Notes: generated from the sequence alone by a model not told the origin. Shown: positions 1 through 13,085, counted from the first letter of the stretch. The stretch is DNA of 64,000 nucleotides from Apostichopus japonicus (GCF_037975245.1 NC_092577.1:29010398-29074397); one strand, 5' to 3'. Numbers and translations are program-made.

Positions 1-4
1 AACT

Positions 5-866
5 CTAGCCCCACCCGGTACATTGAAGGGGTTGAAAACCCAAGCATCTGTCCAGCGAGGTACTGAGCGTTTCGCTGAAGAGAACATACAACAACGGGGA
101 GAGGGGACAACCCTGATGGACTCCCCTTCGAACCGGGAAGGGACCAGAAGTTAATCCGTTAACATTGACCATGCTCGAGACGTCCTTATATAGTAACGAG
201 ACCCAACGAATAAACACTGAGTTCAATCCGAAGGACTCTAAGGTTCTGAACAGAAGGTCATGATCTACCATGTCAAAGGCCTTCTCCTGGTCCAAGGAGA
301 CCAGTGCACATGGCAAATCACGAACTTTAACAAACTCGATCAAGTCTCTCATCAACCAGAGGTTATGTTGAGTACACTTGCCTCGCACAGCACAAGTCTG
401 GAGAGGACCTACAACATCCGGCATCACATCCGCTAAGCGATTTCCTAATGCTTTGGCCAGGATTTTGTAGTCCACAGTTGACAGCGTTATTGGACGCCTA
501 TTCGGGTCCAAAGGGTCTCCCGACTTTGGGAGGAGAACAATATTTCCAACCCGCTGTGTTTGGCTTTATGTAATTCAACTGGAAAGAGGTAGCGAACACG
601 TCTCTCAAGTCCCCACCGAGAACCTCCCAGAAGGTCCTATAGAACTCAGCAGGGAGGCCATCGGGACCGGGGGACTTTCCCTTCTTCATCGCTGCTACCG
701 CTGTCCAGAGCTCACCAACGGAGAGATTCGAACCCAAGCTATCGTTTTTACTCTGAGGGGGGGGGGGAGGGTGGGGCCTTGTCTATACCAGACAACAAGT
801 CTTCCTGGAGACCCTCGCTAACAGCAGCCCTGGAGTACAGGTTCGAAAAGATCGACCTAAATACCT
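5..866 (-). pseudogene. LINE reverse transcriptase fragment, frameshifted
   Basis: Relic of a non-LTR retrotransposon pol gene on the minus strand, cut by the window start. Reading leftward: a connector peptide ending in SGIDKAP (about 866-770); the RT motif KSPGPDGLPAEFY (737-498 frame); then, after a frameshift, NRRPITLSTVDYK, the motif-A peptide LVSLDQEKAFDMVDHD with a catalytic Asp, and the motif-B peptide HQGCPLSPLLY. The order is right for a LINE RT, and the style is that of the L1/Tx1-like group. The YADD box would lie left of the window. A G-homopolymer near 756-768 and the frame break show that it is dead. Confidence 0.85.
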
Positions 867-1275
867 CAGATGACTAGTGACCTGACTTAGCGTGTGTTGT
901 TCGCAGAATTGACGTTGTGTTTATGAAGGGTGCACAATCGTACAAAATCTCCCAATGAGTCGGTATTCACATCTGGTCGGTTTTCCCTCAAGTTACCCTA
1001 TTATATAGTTGACTCAATGTAATCAGTCTTACATGACACTCGTAACTCCCATATAATAACAGGCTTTGCGACAGTGTCTATCCACGGTCGATCACACCTC
1101 AAAGTTCCCAAAAAAGTCCTAAGTGGCTTCCTGAGCCAAAGTGACACAATTAGAATACCAGCCATAACATATAGTCAGTGTGCTAGCCCGGTTTCATTTA
1201 CACGTTTGAGGACGGAAGGTTTGATGGTCCCGATCAGTAAAGGGCACAGGGGGTCTGGGGAATGAATATATATGA
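867..1275. other. no gene seen
   Basis: Short unassigned stretch between the LINE relic and the tandem repeat. The only open frame (1074-1265, plus, 63 aa) has no recognisable motif. Confidence 0.5.
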
Positions 1276-1650
1276 AATTTCTTTTTTTTCCAGGCGGCCA
1301 TCTTAGATTCTGGCCGCCATCTTGGAAATGGGTGACCCAAGAAAAACCATCATCTGTTCCAGTGACCCCGGAAACACCTGAATTGACCCCTCATTTGTTC
1401 ATTTCTGATTTTTACAGCCAGATATATGACATTTCCTTTTTTTCTGGCAGCAATCTTGGATGTTGGCCGCCATCTTGGAAATGGGTTGCCCAAGCAACAT
1501 GCCATGACCATCATCTGTTTCAGTGCACCCCGGAAACACCTGAATTGACCCCTCATTTGTTCATCTCCGATTTTTACAGCCAGATATATGACATTTCCTT
1601 TTTTTCTGGCGGCCATCTTGGATTTTGGCCGCCATCTTGGAAAATCGGAG
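1276..1650. repeat. three-unit tandem repeat of about 155 bp with YY1-type motifs
   Basis: Three diverged units (starting near 1276, 1430 and 1589) share a pyrimidine tract, a GGCGGCCATCTT-like box, a second box GGCCGCCATCTTGGAAA and a spacer. GCCGCCATCTTG, the reverse complement of the YY1 consensus CAAGATGGCGGC, occurs exactly at 1313-1324, 1466-1477 and 1628-1639. The units also stay open in both directions, but the peptides simply mirror the repeat, so I do not call a gene. Confidence 0.8.
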
Positions 1651-1889
1651 CCGATCAAGTGGGTTCCACGGATAAAATCAATAGATAGGTCGAAAAGAAA
1701 CTCCATGCAAAATTTGGTACTTTTGTCCGGCCGGTAACGTTAATCCTAAAAATTGTTGCTAAGCCACCTGGCTATAACTCTCTTTTACATTAGTAATGGC
1801 GAATTAGTCGACCAAGCTTAGAACTTTATTTTAATTATCAAGGAGATATTTTTGCATTTCCCTTTAGCTATACATTATTGCAATTTATA

Positions 1890-2582
1890 TTTCTTTCAGT
1901 AGGAACCCCCCCCCCCCCCCCCCGCCTCCAATGCCTATTAGTGTAGTGTTCGGTTTCGGAAATATCTGGTATTATTTAATTTCCTTCAACCAAGTTTTAT
2001 AATAGCCGTTATAAGAGGGTTTAATATTTCTACACCAATAAATTAACTGTGTCTGAATTTTCGAAAATTTCCTTACCAACATTCTTCATCATACTTCCCT
2101 CTACTCGTATAATTTTGGCCTGTCTGTTAGGGGTTCAAGGAGGTTTTTCTATTTTGGTTGTCCATAGATGAAATTTTTTGCAACATTATGGGTATGTTTT
2201 GAAGTGAATTTTCAAGTTCTGAACAAATAATGGGCTGAAAACCTTGAAAAGTGTGGCTGTCGGGTATTGTGGGCCGCGACGTAGAATCACCTACAAAAGC
2301 AATGATCCACAGGACATGCGATGAGGTCGAACATGATTTGTGACTGAAGAAAATCTTCAAAAAGTTTATGGATGGACGAAAAAAACTATTGGGAAATACT
2401 TGGTTCTCAGGCAAAAGTGTACATCTGGTTGGTCATTTTCAAGCCCGAGAAGTGCCATTTCCGGTGATCTCGGGGGTATAAAAATCAGAATTTTTCTTGT
2501 ACGCTGCGCGCCAACCGATGGTGGCGCTCAGCTTAGATAGTAATTCGCGCCCCCGGGTTAGAAAATCCTGGATACGCCCCTG
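1890..2582 (+). mobile_element. right part of a CAGGCGC-TIR DNA element
   Basis: Homologous to the right arms of the complete elements at 33821-35214, 37597-39722 and 40555-42855. It starts around a C-homopolymer (1907-1923), includes the shared 90-bp module (about 2452-2541) and ends with CCTGGATACGCCCCTG, the right TIR of the family, at 2582. The left arm is absent, so this copy is truncated. Open frames inside it are by-products of the repeat and recur in each copy. Confidence 0.75.
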
Positions 2583-2649
2583 GGTGAGGTGGGGAAGGTG
2601 GGCGGGTCGAGAGTTTCAGGTTCACCAATCCATGGGCAACTTAATGTAT

Positions 2650-2935
2650 TAATGCCTTTAATTATTATTATTATCATTATTATTATTATTATTCATTCTT
2701 ATTGTTGTTGTTGTTTTTACTATTATTACTTTTATTATGATTCTCGTCATTGTCATCCTCATCATACTTATTGTTATTATTATTGTTGTTGTTGTTACTA
2801 TGATTACTATTATTATTATTGTCATTATCATCATTCTCATTATTATTGTTGTTGTTACTATTATTATCGTCATCATCATCGTTATCATGATTATTATTAT
2901 TATTAGAAAATCATCGTCGTTGTCATCATTATTAC
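2650..2935. repeat. imperfect ATT/GTT trinucleotide microsatellite
   Basis: About 280 bp of degenerate TTA, TTG, TCA and ATT triplets on the plus strand. All frames stay open and give poly-Ile/Val/Tyr/His strings, an artefact of the triplet composition. Confidence 0.9.
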
Positions 2936-3229
2936 TATTTTTAAGTCTTCGGAGGGGGTGGAGTGGTATAGGCAGCCGGCATTGTAATGACTTTTAAAGT
3001 ACATTTCAATCAAGTTTATTTCAAGCTCCTTATCACATCTTTTCTCTTAACCTATATATTCATATTTTGTGTACCTCGTGTATTTTTACATTTATACTAT
3101 ATTTTTGGTTTGAAATAAAAAGAATAAAAAAGAAAAGTCTGAGTCATTGTTTTTCAGTTTCTGTAGTTCTCTGGGGCATCATATCCAGAAACAGGCCTCT
3201 TTTTGATTCCTTGCCAAAGGCTGAAGAAA

Positions 3230-3480
3230 TCAATGCGATGGTGATTGTGTGGGTTAGTGTTGGTGTGCGTGTGTGTGTATGTGACACTTTCTTGTAAACA
3301 CGATATCTCAATAATTGAAGCTGGTATTAAACTCATACTCTACATGTGGGTAACCCATATTAGGAAAAAGACTAATATTGTTTTTGGTGGAGGTCAAAGG
3401 TCATTTGAGGTCACCAGAGGTCAAACTAAAAACCTCTTAAACTGCTTGTAAACACAATATCTTATAGGTGGGGTAACTTG
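3230..3480. repeat. dispersed repeat with box TGTAAACACGATATCTCA
   Basis: A GT-rich start is followed by TTGTAAACACGATATCTCA (about 3292-3310) and a diverged second box at about 3448. The same box recurs at about 18309, 18599, 48540 and 48850 with related flanks. It is an ancient interspersed family that I cannot name. Confidence 0.6.
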
Positions 3481-5579
3481 GAAGGATTTCATACTTAGTA
3501 TGTAGATGGCCCATATTGTGTAGAAGATCCCTATTAAATTGGACACGGGTCATTAGTCATTTGAGGTCAGCAGAGGTGAAAGTCTGAAAACTTGTAAGAA
3601 AATTACTCTAAAAGTGAAATTGCGTTAATATACAAACAAAGCACGTAGATTGCCTTCGGTGAGAACAAAATGAGGTCAAAAGAAGAAGTTTTCAGAAAAC
3701 CCATTCTGCGGTACCCAACATCGTCCATACTGTCATCACATACATGTTTCTGCCCTACGATGATGATGCGCAAGCGTATATCATTTCGTCTTCCGGATCA
3801 GGCATCCGTACAAAACTGTTGCAACGAAACCGGCATACGAGCCGCATTTCGCGTAAGTTGCTGAGTTCCTGTAGGTTCTCTCTGGCCAGTATCTTTGCAG
3901 TAAGCAATAAGATTTTGATATGTACTTGGTATGTTGATGATCCATATCAATTAAAGAACCCTATTGTTTTGGTGAAGGTCAATACAGCCCAAACTGTGAA
4001 TAACCTACAAACATGATACATCCAAATCTCTCAAGTTGAAATCAAAGCCCTAACAAAATTTCTCCTATGGGCAAGGAATCACTAAATCTTTGACTTTCTG
4101 GTTTACTAGGCTGCTCATTTCCCTTTTGTAAATGATGTGCTCATCCTTTAAGAAAAGTGAATAATAAAGAAAAATACCCCAGCAGCACGGCTAATAAATG
4201 AGCAGTGATGTAAGATGTTTGAATTGCTAACTACCGGACCAAAGTTCAGCAGGCTGATTCGAAATATACCAATAACAGATGAGAACAATTTGCGGAAGGA
4301 AGGAATGCTTCTATATAAACCCTCACATGATCAGCTATACACAATAATGCACATGTTTTGTAGCCTATATAGTCCAATACACCTGTTTTCTCAAAGTTAT
4401 TCCGTAAGAGTGGGGAGGGGGTCTTTGAAGGGAGGAGGGTGACGAGGGTCCGATCTTCTAATTTTATGACTTATTGGGTCACTAGTTCCCAAACATATTC
4501 GAGACGGATGCTCATACCATTTCTGGTTTAGAAGTTAAAATGGTTAAAGTGCTCAACTGGCCATATTTTCAAACTGAGGCTAAAACTCGAAAGAAACTTG
4601 CAGAACTAATAGTTCTATGGAAAACTTCGCCACCTTCCAAACGAGTGTGATAACGTCACAGAATCACAGGAGAATGTCATGTCCAAAATATTAAAGTCTT
4701 AAGAAAGTCAAAATCATGGTTGGAACTAAAATTTATATGTGCGGCATTAAGTGGAAAGGTTTTCGACCTCGAAAAGAATTTTCAAAACAATTATGGCGTT
4801 AACCCTCACCCTATAGGTTTACCATTAGGGTTAGCGTGATTAATTATGGTGTCTAAATGAAGAGGTCTATAGGAAGCTAAACCTCCGAATGCATATTAAG
4901 TGGCAGACCGATGCTTTCACGTGATATCCATGTATTAGCTCAGTGTAAGTTGCTCTCCATGTGAGGGCGCTTCATAAGAACTATTTCTAGGGCAAACCCC
5001 ACAGCACTGAAAACATCTGTCAACTTGAAACTTATAATTACCTTGAAAGCTAATTGCAAAGGTACGTTTTGAAAATTAAATCCCGATTTTCCCGTCTTTT
5101 AACTCCAAGCGGATGTGATGTAGTCGTGTACGTCAATAAGTCGGAAATGCAACATGCAATGGCATAATAATTTGTGTCGTATATACAGCATGACACTTTC
5201 TCTTACTTCTTAAGTTTCATATCTTTTCTTTTCTACTTGAATAAAAGGCGGCATGTTAAAAAGACATAAAAATTGTAAAAAATATAATAAGAAAGTTACC
5301 AGAGGTCGGAGGCAATCGAAATGACATTGAAAAATTAAACTTTGTTTTTAATATTTAAATATAGAATTTCAAGCCAGTCGGGCAAAGTTTACATTGGCGC
5401 CAAATACCGCTCCACAATATAACGTCATAAAAATCTATAAAAAATACTGTTTGCCCTAGAATTGGACTCGCTGGGTACTTTGATGCAATGATCAGGACGA
5501 TCAAATGCATTATTGTAGAGAGTGAGAGGAGAATGAAAGGGTAGATAATTATGATATAATTCAGAGTCTATACAGCTAG
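3481..5579. other. no gene seen
   Basis: Mostly unique AT-rich sequence. Open frames are under 91 codons, overlap one another and show no domain, splice structure or codon bias that I can defend. It may be intergenic or intronic. Confidence 0.5.
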
Positions 5580-5588
5580 GGGAGGCCA

Positions 5589-6291
5589 GTGGCGTAGCCA
5601 GAGGGAGCCAGATTTTCTCTTTCAAATTTGCGTTGTGCTACAGTCTTGCCCCCCCCCCCCCAAAAAATGAAATCCAGTGATGTATTCAAATTACTTCTTT
5701 TTACATTTTTCGAGTTCTAATCAAAAGTATTCATATCTCAGGGCTCATGTTCATACTTCATGTAAGGTCAGAACTTGGAAATCAGACCGAGATATTATAC
5801 ATTTTGGGCCTTCATCATACCCACATACGGAGACCGTTGATCAATATCGTCCTACAGAATAAGCGCCAATAATTTGGCCGGTTGTATAACCATTACAAAC
5901 TAACGCTAGCAACCCATGTGTATTTTCAGCGACTTATGATGCCACTTGTTGAGAATTTTCACTGCACGTATAGGCCCAATAGGCCTAGTGAAACTTGTTT
6001 GTGTGGAAATCTGGGCATGTAGGCCTAGTGAATTAGAGTAGCTAATTTATTCATTTTATCCTTTTCATAATGTGCGGAATTATGCAGAAACCACGACGAC
6101 TGTCTCTGCAATAGAGGTAAATTAAGTGAAAGTGTGTCATGTTCCACTGAACCATTGGATGTGTATTTGTGCAGACGAGGTGCCCGTTAATACATATATT
6201 TCTTGGTAATTCCTACCATCAACAATCACGGGGTTTCCCCCCTTAAGAAAATCTTGCCCCCCTAACAATTGAATGTTAGCTACGCCACAGT
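5589..6291. mobile_element. hAT-like non-autonomous element, about 0.7 kb
   Basis: The ends are inverted: GTGGCGTAGC at the left and GCTACGCCAC(AGT) at the right. The 9-bp sequence GGGAGGCCA directly flanks both sides (5580-5588 and 6292-6300), fitting an 8-bp TSD with one ambiguous base. There is no transposase frame inside. C-homopolymers lie just inside both ends (about 5649-5660 and about 6236). Confidence 0.75.
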
Positions 6292-6299
6292 GGGAGGCC

Positions 6300-9200
6300 A
6301 CGTTGACTTAGAACTTATGTTGTTGGTACAAGACCACAGATGGGACTCACTATTGTTTAGAGTCTTTGCCCGATTTAAAATGTCTCGTGGTTAAAATGGC
6401 AAGCGAATGTGGCCAAAGAACACTTATATTAACAGAGGGCGCTCTTGTTAGCTAAAATTTAGAGTTTATTTATGTTCTACTTACATTCAGAGTCATGTAT
6501 ACCTCTTTGTTTGCATTTATGTTAAGATACATAACCTGTCATTTTCCAAAGCTCGTAGCCTTAACGTGTTGAGATGTTTCATCCTATCAGACCAACCTAT
6601 GAGAGGTTATTGAGCCCCCCCCCCCAATCCCCTTGGCAGTAGTATAGTGCATGATGTTGGTGCGAAGAAGAGTTTTGCCTGACCATTGCCTTTTCCAAAC
6701 TTAAATGATCGGGCTGTTGTTTAGCATTAGGATTGCTGTTGTAGGTGCAACTTTCCGAGATTTCCCTACGAAAACACTTGGGTATAGGGGAGGGAGCAAA
6801 ATGGAAATGTTATACATAAATCAGCCTCCCTAGAGAAATAGTCATGGTGGGGGGGGGGGGAAGGAAGGACACACCCAAAATGTTCTGCTCAGTATGTGCG
6901 GTACACACGCTGACGGAGTTAATGTGAAGGCTGGTTGCAATGGACCCACCCCACACACACACACCCCTTCCCAGTGTTAACACTTCAAAGATCAATATGT
7001 AAGTTTTCTTTTCCTTCACAAAAAAAGTAAAGTACAACTTCTTCATAACACCTAGTCTTCGACTTTCCTTGTTTCATGCCGTGGCATCAATCCCTTTAAT
7101 CCAACTTAGCACTCATTTAGCAATCAGGAGTTCGGATTGTAGCGGACTGAATTGTTTGTCACCTTATCTGAATATTCAATGTGACAGCATCATGGTTTGC
7201 TAGTGACCGTGTCCAAAGAATGCAATAGTTTTGCGACATAGTTGTTACAACATCAAATGATGTTATAGCATTACAGGCAATTGGGTTCATCTAATAATTT
7301 TAAATTATTTTATGACAAGATTTCAGTCCCTTCCGTAATAATAAAAATATCAAGAATGTGGATTTTCATTCATCTGTCAATAATAGTTAATGAAATAAAC
7401 AATAAAATACCATTATCAATTGCGACTTGAGTTTATTGAAATCACCAAGTACATTCCTCTTGTTGCAATGTCACCAGAGTAAAGTATTGCATTTATTCAC
7501 CACAAATATGCTATGATATCACTAGAATAACAAAACAAATCGCTGCTTTTCCCAGCAGGTAGATCGTAAGTAGAAATAAGCACATACTTATTTACATATG
7601 AAATACAACCAGCTATGGTATTTCCAAGATACATTTGGCATAGCAAGGTACTGTCAACCAGAATGAAAACATTTCATGGTTCCTGCTGCTGCTCATTGAT
7701 TAACAGGGAACACTCCAAGTATGTAATGATGAAGCAAGATCAATAATTGCCTTACAAAGCCACACCTCCTCATAAATACACATTATCCATTGTAACACAC
7801 ATCGCCATGTGTAAGCTACCTATCAATAACACACTCACCTTTGATGAAACTGTGACTTATGGTTGTCTACTGTAGGTTTAACCCTGCGACCTCATTAATA
7901 TTCATGATATGAGCACCAAAATCAATATTTTTATCAACTAATTATGGACCACCCATCCACCAAATATAGCATTGATAAATCATAGCCCTTGTTGAGTTAT
8001 CGTGCATACAAACTTAAGTGTCACACACAAACACATATACACACACACATCGACCTGACTACAAAGCTTTCAACAAGAAACCAAAACTACAAAATGCCAT
8101 ACACAAAATGCACATAAATTTAAGTTTGCTGTTGTGCTTGATCCAGGCACAATGCAACATGATTTTTCTTGTTAATTAAACAAAGAGGTAATTGCATTCC
8201 TTGACAGCAAGGAAATGTTAATTGACTGTCAAGACTGACTGAAACCACAGAATGTTTAACATACAATGGGTGGGTTCATTTGCTGCAATGTTCAGAAAAT
8301 AACATTATATGAACCCTGCTGAAGGATAACTATTTCATGCCACAACAAATACCTTTTCACAGTAAAAAGAACCTTTTTAGACTAAATAGATCTGTCAATA
8401 AATGAACAGAACATATGTCACCTGTGATTTGCAAAGGGCATATTTCTATAGCATTTTAATGTTAAGATTTTCTATTTATTCTAACATTGTTTACTAATTA
8501 TTAGGCACTAAAATAAAATTCTTCTTGATTAATTGTATGATTAGGTGGCAGAAATATGATAATTATGATAGAAACATGAGCAAATACTGTATACCTGCAA
8601 ACCTTTTCTGCCACACCCCTTTTTTATCATCATTGAACAACCATTCCAATTGTTATTCTGCTTGAATACAGTGCTTTCTCAATTGACTTGAATTGTGATC
8701 AATAATAACATTGAGTTGCTTTTTATAGTTATTGGGATCATTTGCTTGATCCTATGAAGTTTTACAGTACCTAAAGGAGTAAACATCTAAGATTGTCTGC
8801 AAAGGTAAAATACTAACTGTATCCAAGGACAGTATTTAACTTATCACAATATGAGGTTCAACTGCATTATACCATACTGCAGCTTTAAACAACTACATAC
8901 ACATAAACCTGCAAGACCAATGCCTCCTGTCAACCCATTGCCTTCTCAGGTATGCCTTCATTATTAGCAATCATGGCTGGTGAAAGACATATAAATTGAT
9001 CAAACTAAATTATAATTTTCAGTTGGAGTGTCCAAATCAGTCTCCATGTGATTACTGTCATGTCTTTCTGCTACTACTGCACTCATGAAACTTTCTCTAT
9101 GAGGCTTCTTATGCCCTTCAGCATGTCTCTTTACATAAAAAGAATGAAAAGATAAAAAGTTTCAACACAATATGCATGAAAATATGAGTGTGATGTCTGG

Positions 9201-10671
9201 TATTTTGTGTAGAGTATTTGCCAGTTTTGCCCACTTTTGGCAAAAGTTTTGCTCACCGCCATAGGTGAAATTATTGAATTTCTTCTCATACAATGTCTGA
9301 AAATTTTGCCAACAGATGATTGAACGAACACCGGCCCAGTGACTAAACTAAGAGGATGAACATTTCTAGTTGCCAGAGAAATGCTTGTGGTTGCAATTGT
9401 GACCTTGCAGAGGAAATTGCACCCAACTTTCACAAAAATCCATCACAAAAAGAGTTTCCAGAGCACTTAAACAACCATAGATAAATGTAATACAGCTAAT
9501 CCATTAAAACCACACTCAAGTTGTGAAGTTTTAACCCTAAATACGTATAGCTTTTTTAATACTACTGATAAGTTACCACTGTAAACTGGTCATATACAGT
9601 ATACCAAAAGATTGAGTGATTTGCAAACCCTGAAACTGGCATGTTGTATGATATGCTGCAGGTTTCCTGTAAACAGGCTTTACTTGATTCATAAATAAGT
9701 ACTCGACCACACCATGTGTCAAGGTGAAAGAAAAAGACAAAATTTTATAGAATTCCTAAATACAAACTGTAAATGATGACATCCTAGGCTGCTAGTACAG
9801 ATACATGTATGGTGAACAAACTAACCACCTTGATCTATTAAGTTATCATCTATCATGTTAATACGAGTAGGGAGCTAATTGTATTTTGCCAATTTTGAGC
9901 TGTCTATATAAACTTAATAGTTCAAACTTTTGTCAAGCAATCCCACTTGCCTCAAACACAAGACTGCAGGGTTTAAAGTTGGTAAAAGATGGCTAAGCCA
10001 AAGGCTGTCATAGAGTTGCAGTGCTATGAGGGGTTTTCACAACGCCCATTCAGTAGTTACTTCAAAAAGGTACTGTAGAAAGATGAATAACAGATGGATA
10101 ACAGCTAGATAGATTGACAGAGTGAAGATGCCGAGTCACAATATATCAAGTGGCATAGCTGGTGCGAGCTAAAAGTTACATTCCAATATGGGAGAGTCTT
10201 TCAAATATCCAGTTGCTCAGACTTACACCAGTATTTTATATACACTGTGCTTGCTCTCCATTAACCAGGTGCCACTCCATTAATTATGGAATAACAACAT
10301 TTTGCTCCAGAGTCTTCGTTCATAGGAGGCATCCATCATGGACATACTGTTATTTATCATGAGGGCAACTTCCATAGACCAGTCATAGAACCATGCAAAA
10401 TATTTTGTGTGTCTTTGAGTGCAGCTTTACTTTCCTTTCCAATGTTTTTGGTGGGGCTTCTACTGCCAGTACTATCTTTTTTATCAGCATGTTAACGATC
10501 ATTGACATCTACTGCCAGGGTGTGTTGTCACTTGTCAGTAAACCTACTTTTGAAATTAAGGCCAGATTGGATAGTCAATGCTTTTGAATGACATATGAAG
10601 TTCTTGGTAATAATATTATATTTTTCAAAATTGCAGACAATACGTTGCACATTATTATAGCATGGTGGGCT
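6300..10671. other. long AT-rich stretch without a supported gene
   Basis: Contains a C-homopolymer (about 6616-6627), a G-homopolymer (about 6848-6861) and a CA-rich tract (about 6950-6966 and 8030-8050). From about 7400 the sequence is AT-rich and poor in recognisable repeats, with no frame longer than 100 codons. It could be a long 3' UTR, an intron or regulatory DNA of a neighbouring gene; the sequence does not decide. Confidence 0.5.
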
Positions 10672-11244
10672 CATAATTGACGCACTTAAGGATTTGATCA
10701 ACGATATCTATCAAGGAAAAATCCAAATCACTCGACTGTATGTGTTTTTCATATGTGTAGTTCCTCAGAAATGTTATGATCTCAAAATATTTAAGGTTCT
10801 GTGCTTATGCACCGTACAATTGAGCAGAATTTGACCACAAAATGTCTGCCGTGTCAAGTTCTTTCATACCCCTAAATTGACACATTCGTTGTAAAGCTAA
10901 CTGTAGTGTAGGCCTTAGTATACATCCATTGACTTTAGATGCTATTTGCTATGCTCTGAGCCTCTAAGCTCAGACTGGTCAGGTTCCAGAGAGCAATGGT
11001 ATCATGTTGAGGTAATGTTGGTAATTTTAAAGGAGTAAGATTTCCAAATGACCAAACAATGTGCAAAACTGGTGGGAGGGTGTTAAAAGCTTAAAAAATA
11101 CCACAATTTGGTCAGCAAATAGCTGAAATGGATTGAAACTCATGAAATATGTAATTCTGCTTGACTGAAAAAGTTTAGGTGGCCTGCTGTATCGTTGCTA
11201 GTAATAATTAAAGGTGCGTCAATTACGGGGGTGCGTCAATTATG
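10672..11244. mobile_element. possible short TIR element (CATAATTGACGCAC ends)
   Basis: CATAATTGACGCAC (10672-10685) is exactly inverted as GTGCGTCAATTATG (11231-11244). A second, imperfect copy of the right end lies just inside (11214-11228). The enclosed 0.57 kb has no coding frame. I found no convincing TSD, so a MITE is likely but unproven. Confidence 0.45.
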
Positions 11245-11496
11245 AAGCCTTTACTATACAGTGTACATATAAGCCCTAGGACAAACAATGGGGCATTAGA
11301 CATATTGTTAATCGCCTTTGGGTAAGCACGACGCACCTCCCCCTTGGATCCACCAGTACAAAACTAAGTTTCAGATCCTAGGGTACTAATACTTATTAAA
11401 ATACCAGACTGAATGGCCGTGCATGACACTGGCAGTACAGTTTGCAGGCCTAAGTAAGGCTAACACAGTTACATTCCTAACATACAGTTACGCCTT

Positions 11497-11583
11497 GTAG
11501 TAGTAGTATTACTACTAGTCTAGTAGTAGTACTTCTACTAGTAGTAGAACTAGTTTATAATATGCCTACTACTAGTAATAGGT
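11497..11583. repeat. TAG/CTA trinucleotide inverted repeat
   Basis: Runs of TAG and CTA alternate in blocks so that the segment is largely self-complementary, with several ACTAGT cores. It could fold into a hairpin or cruciform. About 250 bp of non-repetitive sequence lies on each side with no gene. Confidence 0.7.
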
Positions 11584-11879
11584 AGGCTATATCGAAATTC
11601 GGACTTCTTCATCAATTCCAAAGCGCCCGAATCGACCGATCGCCATTTCTCTATTTCTATGATCCTTAAACTAAACTATACACGCTTGAAGTCGAGCTGG
11701 AAGTCGCCATTCTTCTCGTCTACGCTTCGCACTTTCTTTTCATCTATGGGGGCAGAAATCTTGATTAGGGGTGCTTGGCAGCGATTGGCTGAAACCCCAG
11801 ACCTTCTCTAAGATCTATTTTGATTGGTGCTAACATACTGTGACACCGTCACCCTCGCCCCATAAAAGTTTCTCCCAAC

Positions 11880-12284
11880 TCAAAAAAAAAACCCAACGTC
11901 ATCCTTGTGACGGTTAATTAAACTCTCCTTTGGGGGAGGTTTCGATAAATTTCCAGCTTGTTTGCTCATGGATCGAGTGACCGCACAAGCTCTAAAAACA
12001 TCTGGAAATTGTTGTTCTAATTCTTCTGAAAAGTTAGAAGTTGTTGGGTTTTCAACAACGATTGGGTTAGCGGTTACTTTGTTACCGGCTAAATCATTTC
12101 CCAATAAACATGAAATCCCATCAGCGGGGAGAGTAGGCAAAACGCCTACAGTGAAACGCCCAGTCACTAAAGTTGAGTGTAAATAAATTTCGTGAAGAGG
12201 GACGCTAATGTATACGGACTTTCGAAGAGTATCGCAGGCGAAACAGTTTGTCTTTCCGTCGGTGTTTACATATAAATATATCAA
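11880..12284 (-). pseudogene. Ty3/gypsy-type pol fragment (protease-linker region)
   Basis: An open minus-strand frame of 134 codons resembles the region between the aspartic protease and the reverse transcriptase of gypsy-type LTR retrotransposon polyproteins. Recognisable parts are VGVLPTLPADGISCLLGNDLAG, followed by FPDVFRACAVTRSMSK. RT, RNase H and integrase are missing, and so are LTRs. The tandem array starts inside this scrap: its first 70 bp or so recur at 26834 and 63335, so a duplication breakpoint fell in this relic. Confidence 0.75.
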
Positions 12285-13085
12285 AGATTCCTATGAATAA
12301 TTTTTAAAAGAGGCATTCCGTTGGTAGATGTAATACTTATCTCAAGGAGAAGAGCATTCCATAATTTTTGTTGGGAACCATATCTCTGTGCCTTGTCCCT
12401 AAGTCGATAACAATCTTGATCGCCGGATGTCACCTGTTCAGTTGACTGGATTAACACTCAGTTCATCCATATCAGAATGTTATATTAGAATCAGAAAGTC
12501 TAAACAAAAGGCTTGAAACTCTTAACCGTCTGTCATTTGACCTTCCAAACATTTCTTATGCTTCTCTCTTGTGCATCTTATTATAGTCAGCACTAAAAAA
12601 TTCCTAATAAAGTTCTAAAAAGTAAGTTATTGTTCAGATGCAGCCATCTCGAAAGCAAGTATGTTAAGCCAGAAATTAAGGCTAGGAATTAGGCAAATCC
12701 CCTTTATTTCATTCCGCTCAAGAATGATAAGGATCTGGGGATAGTTAAAATATTGCAGCTAGATAATCAGTCACACGTTCACATCTCAGGTGACTACTTC
12801 GTTAGGAGGGGCGGAAAGAATTCAGGCAAGACGCCGAAATAGTTTGTTACATACGGCACAGGAAAATGGTATTTTCTAGCCAGATTTTAATTAAATTATT
12901 GGCAGAGTGTGCTCTTAATTACAACCTGTGGAACTTTCAGTATATTAGCCTGGAAGGGGCAGCGTTTTTCTTTTTTTTTGGTGAAACAGGAGTTGAAAAC
13001 AGTAGCTGGTTCAAGATGCCTTCACGGTAGGTGTTCGTAAAAAGTTTAAAATTCGTATTGCAATCTTCTTGAATTGTGATTGTTT
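12285..13085. other. array spacer, no gene seen
   Basis: Shared by all three units (matching about 26905-27700 and 63405 to the end). It has no coding frame or TIR that I can identify. Confidence 0.5.

Noticed and set aside
1350-1706. Two opposed frames of over 110 codons over the same tandem repeat
   Set aside because: Both mirror the three-unit repeat with no independent coding support.
2340-2540. Recurring peptide with VLRQKCTSGWSF also seen at 35000, 39500 and 42650
   Set aside because: It tracks the right arm of the CAGGCGC elements, with frame breaks differing between copies and no start, domain or codon bias.
2589-2997. Open frames of Tyr/His/Ile/Val-rich peptides on both strands
   Set aside because: They are translations of a degenerate ATT/GTT microsatellite.
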